DNA of 64,000 bases, taken from assembly GCA_024741835.1 (NCBI GenBank), contig JAENRP010000133.1, positions 1-64,000 of the forward strand, in the 5' to 3' direction. How positions within the stretch are numbered: position 1 is the first letter of the stretch; every line of letters starts with the position of its first letter. The DNA is from Diplocarpon mali. Lineage: Eukaryota; Ascomycota; Leotiomycetes; Helotiales; Drepanopezizaceae. Positions 9,480 through 21,372 of the stretch are shown here, one piece after another. The notes beneath the pieces are model-generated. The model did not search any database. It was given only the letters and a program-made list of their open reading frames with translations, and was not told the DNA's origin. The translations under genes were made by a program, and so were the position numbers.

Positions 9480-12400
9480 TATTAGTTATCGCAATATATA
9501 TTCCATTTAAAGAGGGAGTCTATGCGAATCTCCTTAAAGAGGCGTTTTATAGCTATTATCTCCTTTGCAGTCGAAACCATACTATAGAGTTCTGCTTTAG
9601 TAGAAGAGAGCGTGATAATTGCTTAGCGATTCGCTTTTTAAATAATTAGTCCTTTAAATAAGAAGAAGACGTATCCTTAAGAGGATCTGCAAATCTCTTA
9701 GTCATCTTTAAAAAAAGCATCTAAAGACGCAACTAATTAGTATTCCTTAGCCTTAAAGCTATAGGCAATTCCTAAGAAGCGCGTGCTATATAGGTATTAA
9801 AGCATTTAATCCGCAGCTAAGAGGTACTTAAAGCTTAGATTAATTAGAAAGAAAGATAATTAAAAGGCTGCGAACGCAATATCTAAGCGTATTATAATCG
9901 CTATATAGAGAATAAAGCCTATTTTCTCTTAGTACTCCTTTACCTTTTCTAAAGAAGCTTATCTTAAGTTTTTAATAAACTCCTTCTTTAATAATAGAAT
10001 ACTAGGCATTCTCCTTATATTAGCTCTGAACTTTTAAGCAATCTTCTTAATATAAGTATTATAAACTAAAGAGATCCTCTTTGCCTTCTTATCTTAAATA
10101 ATCCTTACTCTAAGGAACTAGGAGATATCTCTTATAATTGTAAGCTTATATGCCTTCTTTAAGTCTTCAATTAGACAAGTCGCCTAATTTAGGTTAAAGG
10201 CCTTATATAAACTTAAATATTATTAATATAAAACGCTATAAAGACTATATAATCCTTTATTATAAAAATATAAGGCTTCTTACCTAATAGCTTAAGTTAA
10301 AGGCCCTTAAGCATTCTTATAAAGTTCCTATACTATAGCACTAGAGAGTCTTTCAGCTTATAAAGCGCGCGGTCCAGTTCTACTACTATACTAAGGCGCT
10401 TAAAGCCATCTAATAGGAAGCATATGACTAAAGCACTCCTTAGGTCTTTAAGAGCGTTAATAAACGCATTAATAACGTCGAACTAGTTTACTTCTATATT
10501 AAAGTATATAGTAAGTGCTATTAGTACCTTAAAAGACCTTACTACAAGCGTAGTTGCATAGGTTGAGAAAATTAAAGCTTTATCTTAGAAATCCCCTTAT
10601 ATAACTAGCTATAATTAGCACTTTAAAAGCTCGCTAAAGCTATTAACTTTATAAGTAAAAACCCATTTTAATAGTATTAGCAAGGGCTTTAAGTAGTCCT
10701 TTCGCATAATTCTCTAGCAACTTTGAGATTTTAAATTCCTAATCTCCTAGTGCCCTCCTTCTTTGAATCGTTTGCTAAAAGGGTACTTTTCTAAGTCTAG
10801 CCATCCTTTTAAAGGCTATAGTAAAGAGCCTTAGTACTATAGGCAATTAGAAGATTACGCTCTATCCTTTGCCTAACTATTAACTATAGCTTTAATAATT
10901 ATATAAACTATTAAATAGTCCTTCCTATTTTCCTTTATTTATTTATTCGCTTAAAAGGTTAATATAAACTCCTATATATATAAGAAGCAAGGTAAATTAA
11001 TATTACTTTAAGAGAGTATATACTTTAAAGTAGTAGTATATACTTTTAAAGTCTCCTATTGCTTAATACTTAAGTATCTTATTCTCTTTTACTTAAAAAG
11101 AGGGAGTTCCTCTTTGCGCTTTTCTTTATAAGTCTCCTCTTCTATTTTTATTATTATTAAAGGTTCTTTTAAAAGTCTAGGTAGCTCTATCTCCTAAGCC
11201 TATAGTCTTTAAGCTAGTATTACAACTTAAGGTATTATATTATTAAAGCCTGCTCCTTTTACTAGATCGCTTTTTATAAGACTATTAAAGCTTCTCTTAG
11301 ATCTTAGTAATAATGCCTCTAGCCTTTTACTAAAGTTTACTAAGGCCTGCCTTTATAATTAAAGACTCTATCTTAAAGCCCTTAAGCTATCTCTATTCCT
11401 ATATAGAATAGCAGCTAGAGATCTACCGATTGCCTTATAGAACTCGTCTTTAGAGACTCCCTTAGAGTTATCTATAGTTCCTTCTTTAATAAGGCCTCTA
11501 TAGGGAATTATCACCCTTAAGCTTTAGTCGCCATTTGCCTTTTTAAAGATTAGCGAAGTGGCTTCTAATTCGCTTACTTTTACCTTTAAGTTTTTAAGCG
11601 GGTCTTTTAAAGAATTTAGATTTAAATTAAGGCCTTTTATATTATTAGTCAAAGGCTATAGAGTAGCATTAGTCTATAATATAGGCTCTTCTTATATAGC
11701 GGCTTCTTTTGCAGCGATTGCATTCGGCTTTATAATAAGCTCCGATTCTTCGAAAATGCCTTCGAACTTAGCGTTCTAAGCTCCCTTTCCCTCTTTGATT
11801 AATTAAAGGGTTATCTTTAGTTCTTAGCGCAATATAGGATTTATACGCTTAGCTTCTGGACTATAGAAGAGAAACTTATCGAATTTAATATTATAAGTTA
11901 TTATTACTTACTAAAGCATAGGAACCTAGATTTTATAAACATTAGAGGTAATATATCTAATTAAGTAACTTAAGTGCCCTTATAGTTTAATTTTAAAGGT
12001 TCGGCAGTCCCTCCCTACCTCCCTCTCCTTAATTAAAGGGTATACGCAAGCGCTATATATATAAATGCGACTCTAATCGGGCTTTAAGCTTACTATCATC
12101 TACTTAATAAGCAGCGGCTTATAAAATCGAAAATATTGCTTAAACTAACTATAAAGAGCCTTACTTAATAAGATCATCTTCTTCCTAGTAAGTAAAGAGA
12201 TATTATAAAGGTATATAGTAGCCTTTATAACCTTTAGCCAAAGGCTTGCTAAAAGCCTGGCGTAGATCCTTATTTTAATAGAGCGTTTAATTAACTCCCT
12301 TTCTACTCGCTCCGCACCTCTATTAGATTAGTATATATAAGTAAGAGTAAGCTTAAAATCGATTCCCTTCTCTTTTACCTATCTTTAGTACTCTATTAGA

Positions 12401-12720
12401 AAGTCTTCTCTTAAGGAGATTACTAAAGTATTATTATCTTGCCTGATTTTATAAATAGAAAGCCTATATTAGCGTTTTACCTATACTTTAAAGGCCTAGA
12501 GGACCTTTATAACTATATCTTTACCCTTTGATCTTAATAGGAACGTCTAGAGTATACTACTATACTTGTCCTTAATTAAAAGAACCTATAAGTAGCTACT
12601 GTATAAGTTGTTTAAAAAGTTAAAGAGATCTTAGGAGATCTTAAAGAAGGGCCTTAGAGATCGGTTTTTAAAGGTAGCGCAAGAAATAACTTACTTAGCA
12701 GACGCTACTATATATATAAG
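9480..12720 (-). pseudogene. pol: Alpha-2 pol (RNase H, RT, part of integrase), RIP-degraded
   Basis: Aligns throughout with Alpha-1 pol and the complete copies: the RNase H segment reading HADRLTKNL-type sequence is missing, but the CDNQ-equivalent start at 9480, the RNase H core near 9700 and RT from about 9990 to 10740 can be followed on the minus strand. Very many TAG/TAA codons. The 3' end is removed by Gypsy-1 and the 5' end by Beta-1 at 12720. An open plus-strand frame at 11558-11779 is its antisense shadow. Confidence 0.88.
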
Positions 12721-12915
12721 TGTTGAGATGGGTGATACAGCCATCACTCCGATGTATTATCATGTGACCCTACTGCTTAGTCAGTAGGATATTAATACGT
12801 ATATAGCTATAGGGAAGAAAGGGGTAACCTTCCTTCCCTAACTCTTACTAATATATCGACTATCGACCTCTAGAAGTTTCCTATACCTACTGCGCCAACT
12901 CACTTAAGCTTAATA
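12721..12915 (+). repeat. Beta-1 5' LTR
   Basis: 195 bp, TGTTGAGATG...CTTAATA. The mate is 18711-18905. It is less mutated here (keeps GGGTGATACAGCC) than in the 3' LTR. Confidence 0.95.
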
Positions 12916-12926
12916 GGTTATAAGCC
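12916..12926 (+). other. Beta-1 primer-binding site (half initiator tRNA-Met type)
   Basis: GGTTATAAGCC follows the LTR directly. With one RIP change reversed it is GGTTATGAGCC, complementary to the anticodon arm of initiator tRNA-Met rather than to a tRNA 3' end, as in Drosophila copia. Confidence 0.7.
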
Positions 12927-13320
12927 TTAGATAGACCGATAACAGATTATTAACTTCCCTTAGAAAGCACTTACGCTATAACTATTAGTAGGAAGTTGAA
13001 TAAGACTTATAGTAAGAGGCAAGCAATCAGCGAATAGGAGGTATAATTCCTTATTTAGCCAACCTGTATTGCAAGAGGTATGATTCCTTGCTCTACAACC
13101 CTTTAGTACTACAAGAGGTGTGATTCCTTGCTTTACTGTGTTTTGTAAGAGGTATGATTCCCTGCGTTATAGCCTAAAAACCCTTTTCGACAAGAGGACT
13201 TCCTCCCTATTTAATACTTCTATAATACCTGCTATTTAATCATTTCAACTTTTCGACAGGAGGAGTGCCCTCAACCATTTAATTTATTTGATTTTAAACG
13301 CAATTCTATTCGAAACGGCA
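12927..13320 (+). other. Beta-1 leader with short repeats
   Basis: Non-coding leader. The phrase AAGAGGTRTGATTCC recurs about four times between 13030 and 13160 (spacing roughly 30-60 bp). No gene seen. Confidence 0.6.
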
Positions 13321-16300
13321 ATAGTATCCGATTCCGATCGAAACACCAAGCCTAAAGACCTCCAACTCTCTCGGAAGAACTGGCAACGATAGTTCGATGA
13401 TTTAGAGCTTTACTTTAAGAGCAAAGGCATTGAAATAGCGATTCAAAAGACACTTATTAAATACGCGAGAATAGCCCCCTATACTCCTTCTACCAATTTG
13501 TCTACTTCCACTTTAATAGCTAATACAACTGCTAAGGATTTGCCAAATATACTAAATAAGCTTAGCCTAAAAGCTTTAGTAGACAATAACCGAGAATCCC
13601 AAAGGCAAATTTTAAATGTAGAAAAGGAGAAGGAGTATAGGCTAGCCTTAGCCAAATGCAAGCTTAAGATTAATAGAGGTTTAAGCGATAAAGACCGAGA
13701 TTTTGTTCGAATTTATAATAACGCAAAGATAAGATAGGATACTTTAAAGGCAAAATACTCTTAGACAACTGCCCTTAACACCTAGTATCTATTATAGCAG
13801 ATCACTTCATTTTAGTATAGAAAGGACAAAGATAGCAAGGATATAGATATAAATATAGACTCTGCCTAATCCATACTATGTAAAGCAAAGAGGAGAGTAA
13901 GAGCTGCAGATCCTAGGATAGCTATAACTTTTAAGGAAACTTAGCTTTTTAATTTCCTACTTAATAGCCTCCTTCCTAAGTTCGCTATTGCAAAACAATC
14001 TCTTCTCGTCCAACCTAACCTTAAGATCTATAAGAAGATCGACCTCCTTTGAACTATCGAGCAAGACCTTAAAGGATACTCTAAATCGGCAAATGCCGTA
14101 TTATAGGGCAATAATAAGCCTAAGAAGAGGAAGGAGCGTAAGACGAGCCCTCAAGCTTATTAGGGATGCTACTTCTATAATAGTACTTATAATATTACTA
14201 ATTATAAAGTTAGAAGGCAACTGATCGATATAGTCGCTAGCTTTAATATTAAAAAGCAATTAAAGCAGAAGTTAAGAAGCAAACTGCCCTTATCCTACCA
14301 AAGGCCGCAACTACCAAGGAAAGGCAAAGGAAAAGGCTATTTAATCAGAACTTTAGCAGATACCTCTAATAACGATAGTAGGTCATCTAAACCTAAATCC
14401 ACTTCTGATAATTTAGACGATAATTATAATAAAGATGCCTACGTCTTAAAAGCCGATCTCTATAAGATCCTTAAATCTGACTGGTATAGTGATACTAGTT
14501 GCATAGCATATATGACTGACAAACCCTACCTATTTAAAGGCCCGCTTACCAAAATAAAAAGGCGCTCTATTAAAGTTGGTAGTAGAAGGTTGTATACAGA
14601 CTCAATAGGTATAGTAAAGATAAATATCGCTAGCGTTTCTTTCCTTTTGCAAAATGTTCTCCTTATGCCTAGCCTAGGTATTAATCTCTTATCTAGCCGT
14701 AAGATCTATATAGAGTTGAATTATATTAGAGTTTTTAATAATCAATTTATATAGTTTATAAATAACAATTATAAAGTGATCTTTAAGGCCAAAATCAAAG
14801 ATAGACTTTATATTATCTTAAAGGTAATATTATAGAAATTGACTCCTAGGCTAGACCTATAAGTGAATTCCTTTAAGGAAAGTGCACTCTCCGCCCTAAT
14901 ACAATTGAGTAAAGATAAGGAGAATAGATGGACTCTTAAGCTAAGATCGCAAGTAAAATTCGCGAAAATGACTCTTAAGCCAAGACTATAGGTGGATTGC
15001 AAAGTGTCCTTAAAAATGACTCTTAAGCTAGGATCATAAGTGAATTTAGTAGAAATGACTCTTAGGCTAGGACTGCGAGTAGATTTTGCAAATTCGCTAA
15101 TAACGACTCTTTAGCTAAGATTGCAAGTGAAATTCGCGGAAATGACTCCTAGGCCAGGACTGCGAGTGAAATTTGCGAATTCGTCAGAAACGACTCTTAA
15201 GCCAAGACCGCGAGTAGATCTCGCCATTTTTAGGAAATCGACTCTTAAGCCGGGACCGCGAGTGGATCTCGCGGTTTTACTAAAAACGACTCCTAAGCCA
15301 GGCTCGCAATTAGAAAACAGCAAAACCTCGAACTGCTATCACTAGTCCTTTCTAGCTGCTAATGATAAAGTATCGACTGACGATAGGCTACTAAAGCTAT
15401 TAGAAGCCGAAAGCCTATTAAGGTATCAGCTAATATATAAAAGATTCGCGTATCTAAGGCTAGAGAAATTGAAGGGCTTACATAAGGTCTTGACCCTAAA
15501 ACGGAAGATCTAAGTACTAAAGGATCGCCTAGTATACCGAATTTGCAAGCTAATAAAACTTCGAAATCAGACGCAAACTGAGCTTAGTCTATAGAAAGAT
15601 TTGATACTAGCGCTAATATCTATTGATACTACTAGACTATTTACAACCTCAATCAAAGGAAATAATTGGTTTTCTTAAATAGTAAATAACTCTACTTAAT
15701 AGATATAGACCATTTGCGCTAGGACTAAATCTAAGCTTATAGAAAAGCTGGAAACTTGGAAAGTGATAGAAGAACGCTAGACCTAGTTAAAGCTAATAGC
15801 TATTAGGTCTAATAACGCATTAGAGATTAGGGCAAAGCTTAATAAATAGGCAAAATAAGGAGTTTGTTATAAACCAACTGTAATATACAAAGGTTCCTAC
15901 TAGAATGGTATCGCTAAGCGAAGCATCTAGCAAGCAGAGACTGACTATCGCGCTCTATTATAAGATGCTGACCTACTATTAGAATTCTAGGACCTTGCGG
16001 TTAAGGCAGATATATACTTGCGAAATAGAACAGGTAGTGGACTAATAGTTAATAGCACTCGAATATCGCTATATAAGGCATATTTCAGATAGAAACCAAG
16101 CCTAGACCATATCTGCGTCTTTAGAAGCGTCTGCTACTCTTATATTAGCCTAAAGTCCTAGCCTGCAGGTATAAAGAGTAAGAAGCTGATAGACTAAGGT
16201 AAAGAGTATATATTTATTAGGTATATTAAATAGATAATAAAGTAATAGATAGTATACGCGCTAGATCTAAGGCAAGTAATCATATCTTTAGTAGTTGAGT

Positions 16301-18408
16301 TCAATGAATCTTAAAATAGGAGGGAGCTATCCTTAAAGCTCTATATACCTAGAGATTCGCAAGGTATACTACTCAACAGTAATACTATCAAGCTAAACTA
16401 ATAACCCCTTTCTCTTAGCTTAGGCATATCAAGCGCACCCGCTGATCAATAACCAGCTAGTCGTCCAAAGGCCAAATAGACTATTCCTATCGTCCGCGAA
16501 CTGCCTAAAGTATAAAACAACTTCGATATTGTTGTCCCTTTAGTTAAAGTGCCTATAGTAAAGGATATTCCCAAAATAGGTACAAGTAACAACGAGCCTC
16601 TACTACTAGAAAGCGGTTCCCCAAATGATAAGCCTACGGAACCCACAGCCGAACCTACGTCCTTAAAGAGGAATAGAGACCTAGAACCGGAAGACACCTT
16701 AAACGAACGCGAGTCTAAGCGTATCTAGGCTATAATAGCATATAAGATCTATAAGCTCGAACTTCAATAGAGCTTCAATAAAGATAATGCGTTCCTAGCT
16801 GCTAAAAGGACAATGAAAATCTCTCTTCTAAAGACGTACGACAAAGCTGTCAATGACCTAGAGAATGGAGCAGTATAGAGTGAGGCAATCCATAAGGAGA
16901 TAAGCTCTCTTACTATAAATAGTATATAGATAAAGGAACCGACGCTAAAGGACATGAACCTAGTATTAACAAAGTAGGTCTTTACAATCAAGACATATGC
17001 AGATAGAACCCTAGAGTATTATAAGGCAAGGCTTATAGCTAGGGGCTTCTCCTAACAGTATAGAGAAGACTACTTCGACACATTTGCACCAATAGTTCGC
17101 ATAGACACCCTTCGCATATTCATAGCGATAGTAGCCGCTAAGGACCTTAAATGCAAATAGTATAATATTAAAAATGCATTTACTAAAGCGATTATAAAGG
17201 AACGGATTTTTCTCTCCTAACCTGATAGTATCCCTATACGCGCTAGCCACTCTCTTCGTATACTCTGCAGTATCTATAGGCTTAAACAATCAGCCTATAA
17301 TTAGAACCTCTTATACAGCTCTACTCTAGTAGAAATAGGATTTGTTTAAAGCCTAGCTAACCCTTGTCTATTTACCTATACTAAGCGTAGAATCAAGTTG
17401 CTACTATATATCGATGATATTGCTATAGCTGCGAAAACAACCACTCAATTAGATTGGTTCTTTATAACAATTCGGAAACGTTTTAATACCAAGGATCTAA
17501 GGGGAATTTATAAGATCCTTAGTATCTGTATCATAAGGAACCGCTCCACTTGAGAACTCTGGTTAAATCAAGAGTAGTATATTAAGAAGATCCTAGACTA
17601 AATGGGACTCTCCACTTATGCTCCCAACTTCAAGCCAAAGCGTACTCCAATCAAAGGAAAGTATAACAAGTTAGAGCCTGCTAATGAAAATAAGTAGAGA
17701 GAAGATCTAAAGAAGTACCAATAGGATATTAAAGCGATTATATATGCTATAGTATACACAAGACCAGATATTGCCTTTATTACTAAGCAACTTAATTAGA
17801 ACCTAAAGGATCCAACAATTCGATACAAGAATGCAGTCAAGCGACTTAAAAGGTACCTTCGATCGATAATCATATAGAAGGTAAGATACAGACCAATGAA
17901 ATATATAAGCGCAAAGCTCAAGGTATACACCGATTCCGACTGGGCAAATATAAAAGGTCAGAAAAGTATATCTAGAAGCGTAGCAGTGCTATATAGCAGA
18001 CCTATATTGTAGGAAAGTAGGAAGCAGAAATCAATAGCTACCGCAAGCACTAAGGCCGAATATATATCAATATTGTCAAATTACAAGCAAGGATTATAGA
18101 TCGCCTAAGTTCTAAAAGATATAGGTTTTACCAAGTATATTAGATAAGATAGGAACTGTATTAACCTCTAAGTAGATAATATAAGGGCGATTGCACTTGC
18201 AAAGAATCCACACTTGCATAAGCGATCGAAACATATTAATATTACCTACTACTTTATCTGCAACCTTATTATAAAGAACAAGTTGTCGATCACCTATATC
18301 CTAACCGATCGAATAGTAGCAGATAGATTTACAAAGCCACTAGAGACGGTTGCAAAGTTCAAAGCGTTCAAAGACATACTAGGGTTGCAAAAGATAGTAG
18401 GGGCTTAG
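13321..18408 (+). pseudogene. gag-pol: Beta-1 gag-pol polyprotein, single frame, RIP-degraded
   Basis: One frame of 1,696 codons, probable start ATG mutated to ATA at 13321. Gag: LQLSRKNWQR near 13365. Zinc-knuckle remnant GCYFYNSTYNITNY at 14164. Protease-like DWYSDTSCIAYMTD at 14479. A tandem repeat follows (14841-15310). GAG_pre-integrase region YKRFAYLRLEKLKGLHKV near 15440; integrase SIDTT near 15620, with the second Asp (RSNNALEI, 15808) and the catalytic Glu (NGIAKRSI, 15908) changed to Asn and Lys. RT keeps YIDDIAIAA at 17407; RNase H TDSDWANIKG near 17930 and STKAEYIS near 18048; ends LQKIVGA-stop. Stops are TAG/TAA at Trp/Gln sites, with rare TGA. The frame at 17011-17289 minus is a shadow. 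Confidence 0.95.
14841..15310 (+). repeat. Tandem array of 10 GC-rich units inside Beta-1 gag-pol
   Basis: Units start with GACTC at 14841, 14931, 14970, 15018, 15058, 15104, 15144, 15192, 15240 and 15288; spacing is mostly 40-48 bp. Consensus begins GACTCCTAAGCC and ends CCGCGAGT. In the gag-pol frame the last units read TLKPGPRVDLA and variants. Individual spacings of 40 and 46 are not multiples of three, yet the frame is the same before and after the array. It separates protease from the integrase zinc region. Confidence 0.9.
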
Positions 18409-18710
18409 CAGGCTTAAGGACGACTCCTGGGCCTGCCCCGCAAGTTAGGTCATATAGTCTTATAGAGGAAAGTTTTTAAATCGACTCCTAGGCCTGGACC
18501 GCGAGTCAAGTCACGTAGTCTTATAAAGAAACATCTTTTAGGAAATTTGACTCCTAGTCCCGCCCTGCGAGTAGGAATAGTAATTTCAATAGAGGTTACT
18601 ATTAATTGATTGTTTTTAATTTAAAGAGATACTTAGGAGTTAGATTAGCGCAAAAGGATAATTGTTATTTTCCCAACTACAGGTCAATCGGAGTAAGGTC
18701 TGAGTAAGGG
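18409..18710 (+). other. Beta-1 3' untranslated stretch with three GC-rich motifs and polypurine tract
   Basis: No ORF. The motif of the tandem array recurs at 18420, 18482 and 18549 (GACTCCTAGGCCTGGACCGC at 18482). The polypurine tract GAGTAAGGG is at 18702-18710. Confidence 0.8.
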
Positions 18711-18905
18711 TATTAAGATAGGTGATATAGCTATCACTCTAATATATTATCATATAACCCTACTACTTAATCAGTAGGATATTAACACATATATAGCTAT
18801 AAGGAAGAAAGGGGTAACCTTCCTTCCCTAACTCTTACTAATATATCGACCATCGACCTTTAGAAGTTTCCTATACCTACTGCGCCGACTCACTTAAGCT
18901 CAATA
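18711..18905 (+). repeat. Beta-1 3' LTR
   Basis: 195 bp, begins TATTAAGATAGG (TGTTGAGATGGG before RIP) and ends CTCAATA. Followed by TSD ATAAG. Confidence 0.95.
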
Positions 18906-18910
18906 ATAAG

Positions 18911-20971
18911 GCACTTTAGCCTTTGTATTCTCCTAATCTTCACTCCTTTAGCGCACTTGACTAGCGCTTAAAGAGCCTCCGCGCTTAAGTGGCTAGCGCA
19001 AAGGTACTATATATATGCGTTATTATCCCGCACTTTAGTAGGCGTATAGCTAGACTAGAACCTATTATAAAGCGTTATCTTAGCTATAGGAAATGCTATT
19101 AAGGTAAAGAAGTTATATTAAAGTATATTTAAAAGATCTAAATAATTAATAGACTTATATTTAAAGAAAATAAGATTATAGTAACGCTTTAACTAAGCTT
19201 ATTTTATAGAATCTTTAATACTCTTAAAGCGCAAAGTAAGGTCTACCCTAAAGTATTAAAAACCCTTATCTGTAAGGAGCCTTTTTAAGATAATATTAAT
19301 AGTAAACTCCTTTATAATAGTAATATTATACAGCGTTATCCCTATAGGAGAGCTATTATACTATAAAAGAGAGTCTGCTATATATCTATTACCTCTCTTA
19401 ATAATTAGGAGTCTTAAGGTACCTACTTCAATACATTACTATAAGTCGCCAAAAGGCTTAAAGGTGCTTATAATAAGTAAATCCTTTAAATTAATAATAT
19501 AAGTAGCTGCGCAATTATTAAGGAGTATACTTAAAGAGAGCGGGTAGCGTTTTAGCTTAAAAAGGTAATAGATATTAAACGATTCTTTAAAAGTATTAAA
19601 GGCAAAGGGATCTATTATTATAAAGATTAATAAGTTCTTCCTTTTGCTTAAGCCATCCTCTTTAAAGGCTAAAGCCTTTCCTTTAAATTTATCAATTGCT
19701 ATTACTGTAATATTATTCTCCTTAAGCTATACTTAAAGACCTTTAAACTGGTCTTTTGCATTTAATGCCTTTTGTATTTATAGGACCTCCTTTTGCAAAG
19801 GGAGAACCTTTATATTTTCCTTACGCCTATCTATAGTATATAATAGTTTCTAATAGTCCTAAGGCTTCTAATAGTGGTTTTTAGAGCCTTTATAAGGGCA
19901 CTTAGGCCTAATCTCCCTTCTAAAGCTTATAGAGCTATTTCGAGAGCTGCTTTCTAAAGCTTGCGAAGGGGTTTCGGCATCTAAGAGAGACTCTTAAGTA
20001 GTAAAAACTACTAGCCCTTTATTATCAATTACTCTATTAGATTTAATACCTATTAGAGCGCGGCTTAGCTATATTAGGTTGTATTTATATAAGGTTCCTA
20101 TTTGCTTATTAGTGATTATTTCCTCCTTTAAGCGGGTCGCCTAATTTAAATTAATCTTTATTATAATTAAGTTTAAAAAGTCAATTACTCTTAGTCTTCC
20201 TTTAATCTTAGGAAGACTATATTATTCTATTAGGTAGTACGCCTCTTATCACTCCTAGATCTACTGCTAAGTGTTAGTTCTCTTAGTCTTGCCTTAGCAT
20301 AGTATATTATAGTACTAGAGCCTTGTCTAAGACTGAATAGCCTTGTTAGAAGACGTAATATTATACTTTAAAATAGATATTAAGCCTTAGAGTAAGAGTT
20401 GCTAGTTTATTAAATTAGCATATAGGTTATTAGTAGTAGTTCTACTTATAGGAGTATCTCTATCAAGTATTAAAGAGGAGAGCTTCTTAGCTTAGATTTA
20501 TACTTAAGCTATTGCAGAAGTTAAAAGCGTTTTATCGATAGTCTTAAAGACCTATTTTAATAATAGTTTATAGTATTTATATTAAGTCTTTTAAGTTTCC
20601 TTATATATAAGGTGCTCTTTTATTAGGATTTTATATTTATCTTTAATATCCTTATAAAAGGCCTATAGAGGAGGAGCCTTTAATAGATCTCTTAAGGGAA
20701 AGTAGGCGTAAATCTATTTAAATAAAGTTGCTATATACTCTTTATATAACCTTATATATACTATACAAAGGTTAGCCGTTTCTAATTCCTTAAGCTCTTA
20801 TATAAAGGGAGCTTAAGGCTTAGTCTTTATAATTGACTTAAATAAAAGTCTTAAATCGGTAAAAATAGTAATATTATAAAGCTTAGCAAAGAATATATAT
20901 TTACTAAACTACTTTACTTAAAAGGCAAAGGTATTAAAGTAAGGCTCGAAGATGCTTAAAGAGTTAAATAT
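18911..20971 (-). pseudogene. gag-pol: Alpha-2 gag and integrase start, RIP-degraded
   Basis: Reverse continuation of Alpha-2 right of Beta-1. Start codon (ATG mutated to ATA) at 20969-20971 by alignment with Alpha-5, -6 and -7. The Gag zinc-knuckle region lies near 19870-19910 and the protease region near 19450-19560. Multiple TAG/TAA. Product as for Alpha-6. Confidence 0.85.
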
Positions 20972-21175
20972 ATTAAATAGAGTTTAATAAAAAGGTTAAG
21001 TATATAAATAGAGTTTACAAATAAGGTTTGATCAGAAAATAGAGATTTGTTAATTAAAAATAAAGGTCCTTTAAGTTATTATAAATACTTGAAAAGTCGG
21101 TTAAGAGCTTAAAGGGCCCTTTAGCCAATTATATATAAAGAGAAAGTATATTAAAGTGCTTATAAGGCTTATAAC
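20972..21175 (-). other. Alpha-2 leader with primer-binding site
   Basis: Non-coding leader. GTTATAAGCC next to the LTR (minus strand, ending at 21175) is the RIPed initiator-Met half-tRNA site. Confidence 0.7.
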
Positions 21176-21372
21176 TATAGTATAGTTAGTTGGAAGGCTT
21201 TTATTAGGTCGCTTAAGAGGCTTGCAAAAGTAAGAGAAGATAATTAATTATATTATTATCTAATATATATATAGTAAGAAGACTTCGGAAAGAAAAGGGA
21301 GAGTTAATAACTTAATAGAGTTATATAAAGGGTCTTTAGAATAAGTAGAGACTCCGCCTATTTTATACGATA
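21176..21372 (-). repeat. Alpha-2 5' LTR
   Basis: 197 bp; plus-strand ends TATAGTATAG...ATACGATA correspond to TGTGGTGCGG...GCACGACA before RIP. Confidence 0.93.

Larger units (their letters stand above)
12721..18905 (+). mobile_element. Beta-1: complete Ty1/copia element with TSD ATAAG
   Basis: Starts TGTTGAGATG and ends CTCAATA (CTCAACA before RIP), 6,185 bp, flanked by ATAAG at 12716-12720 and 18906-18910. The interrupted Alpha-2 sequence rejoins across it. Contents: 195 bp LTRs, primer-binding site, one gag-pol frame, and a 300 bp 3' untranslated stretch. Unlike Alpha and Gamma it has no 3' antisense gene. Confidence 0.97.
9480..21372 (-). mobile_element. Alpha-2: copia element in reverse, split by Beta-1, left end cut by Gypsy-1
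   Basis: Minus-strand Alpha copy made of 9480-12720 (RNase H, RT, end of integrase) and 18911-21372 (integrase start, Gag, leader, 5' LTR). Beta-1 lies between. The left end stops abruptly within RNase H at 9480 where Gypsy-1 begins, so its 3' region, antisense gene and 3' LTR should lie off window. It is inserted in the integrase region of Alpha-3: the sequence at 21373 continues a second reverse Alpha copy. The right half of its TSD would be CTATT at 21373-21377. Confidence 0.9.

Noticed and set aside
11558..11779. Antisense ORFs opposite the Alpha gag-pol middle (11558-11779, 35150-35401, 44680-44901)
   Set aside because: Same RIP effect; they have no start or stop conservation like that of the 3' antisense gene and lie within a continuous sense polyprotein.
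14841..15310. Possible CRISPR-like array
   Set aside because: Units are imperfect, spacers are not unique but degenerate copies of the same unit, the context is a eukaryotic retroelement, and the array is read in frame.
15111..15323. Minus-strand ORF of 70 codons over the tandem array
   Set aside because: The array is near-palindromic so both strands read; the sense frame connects to gag-pol on both sides.
16446..16991. Minus-strand ORFs at 16446-16697 and 16764-16991
   Set aside because: Opposite the Beta-1 integrase-RT linker, which has a good sense frame (NERESKRI, PTAEPTSLKRN).
17011..17289. Minus-strand 92-codon ORF, also seen as 28191-28469 plus
   Set aside because: Conserved only because it lies opposite Beta RT. 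RIP turns Trp/Gln codons into TAG/TAA, read as CTA/TTA on the other strand, so antisense frames stay open in RIPed genes.
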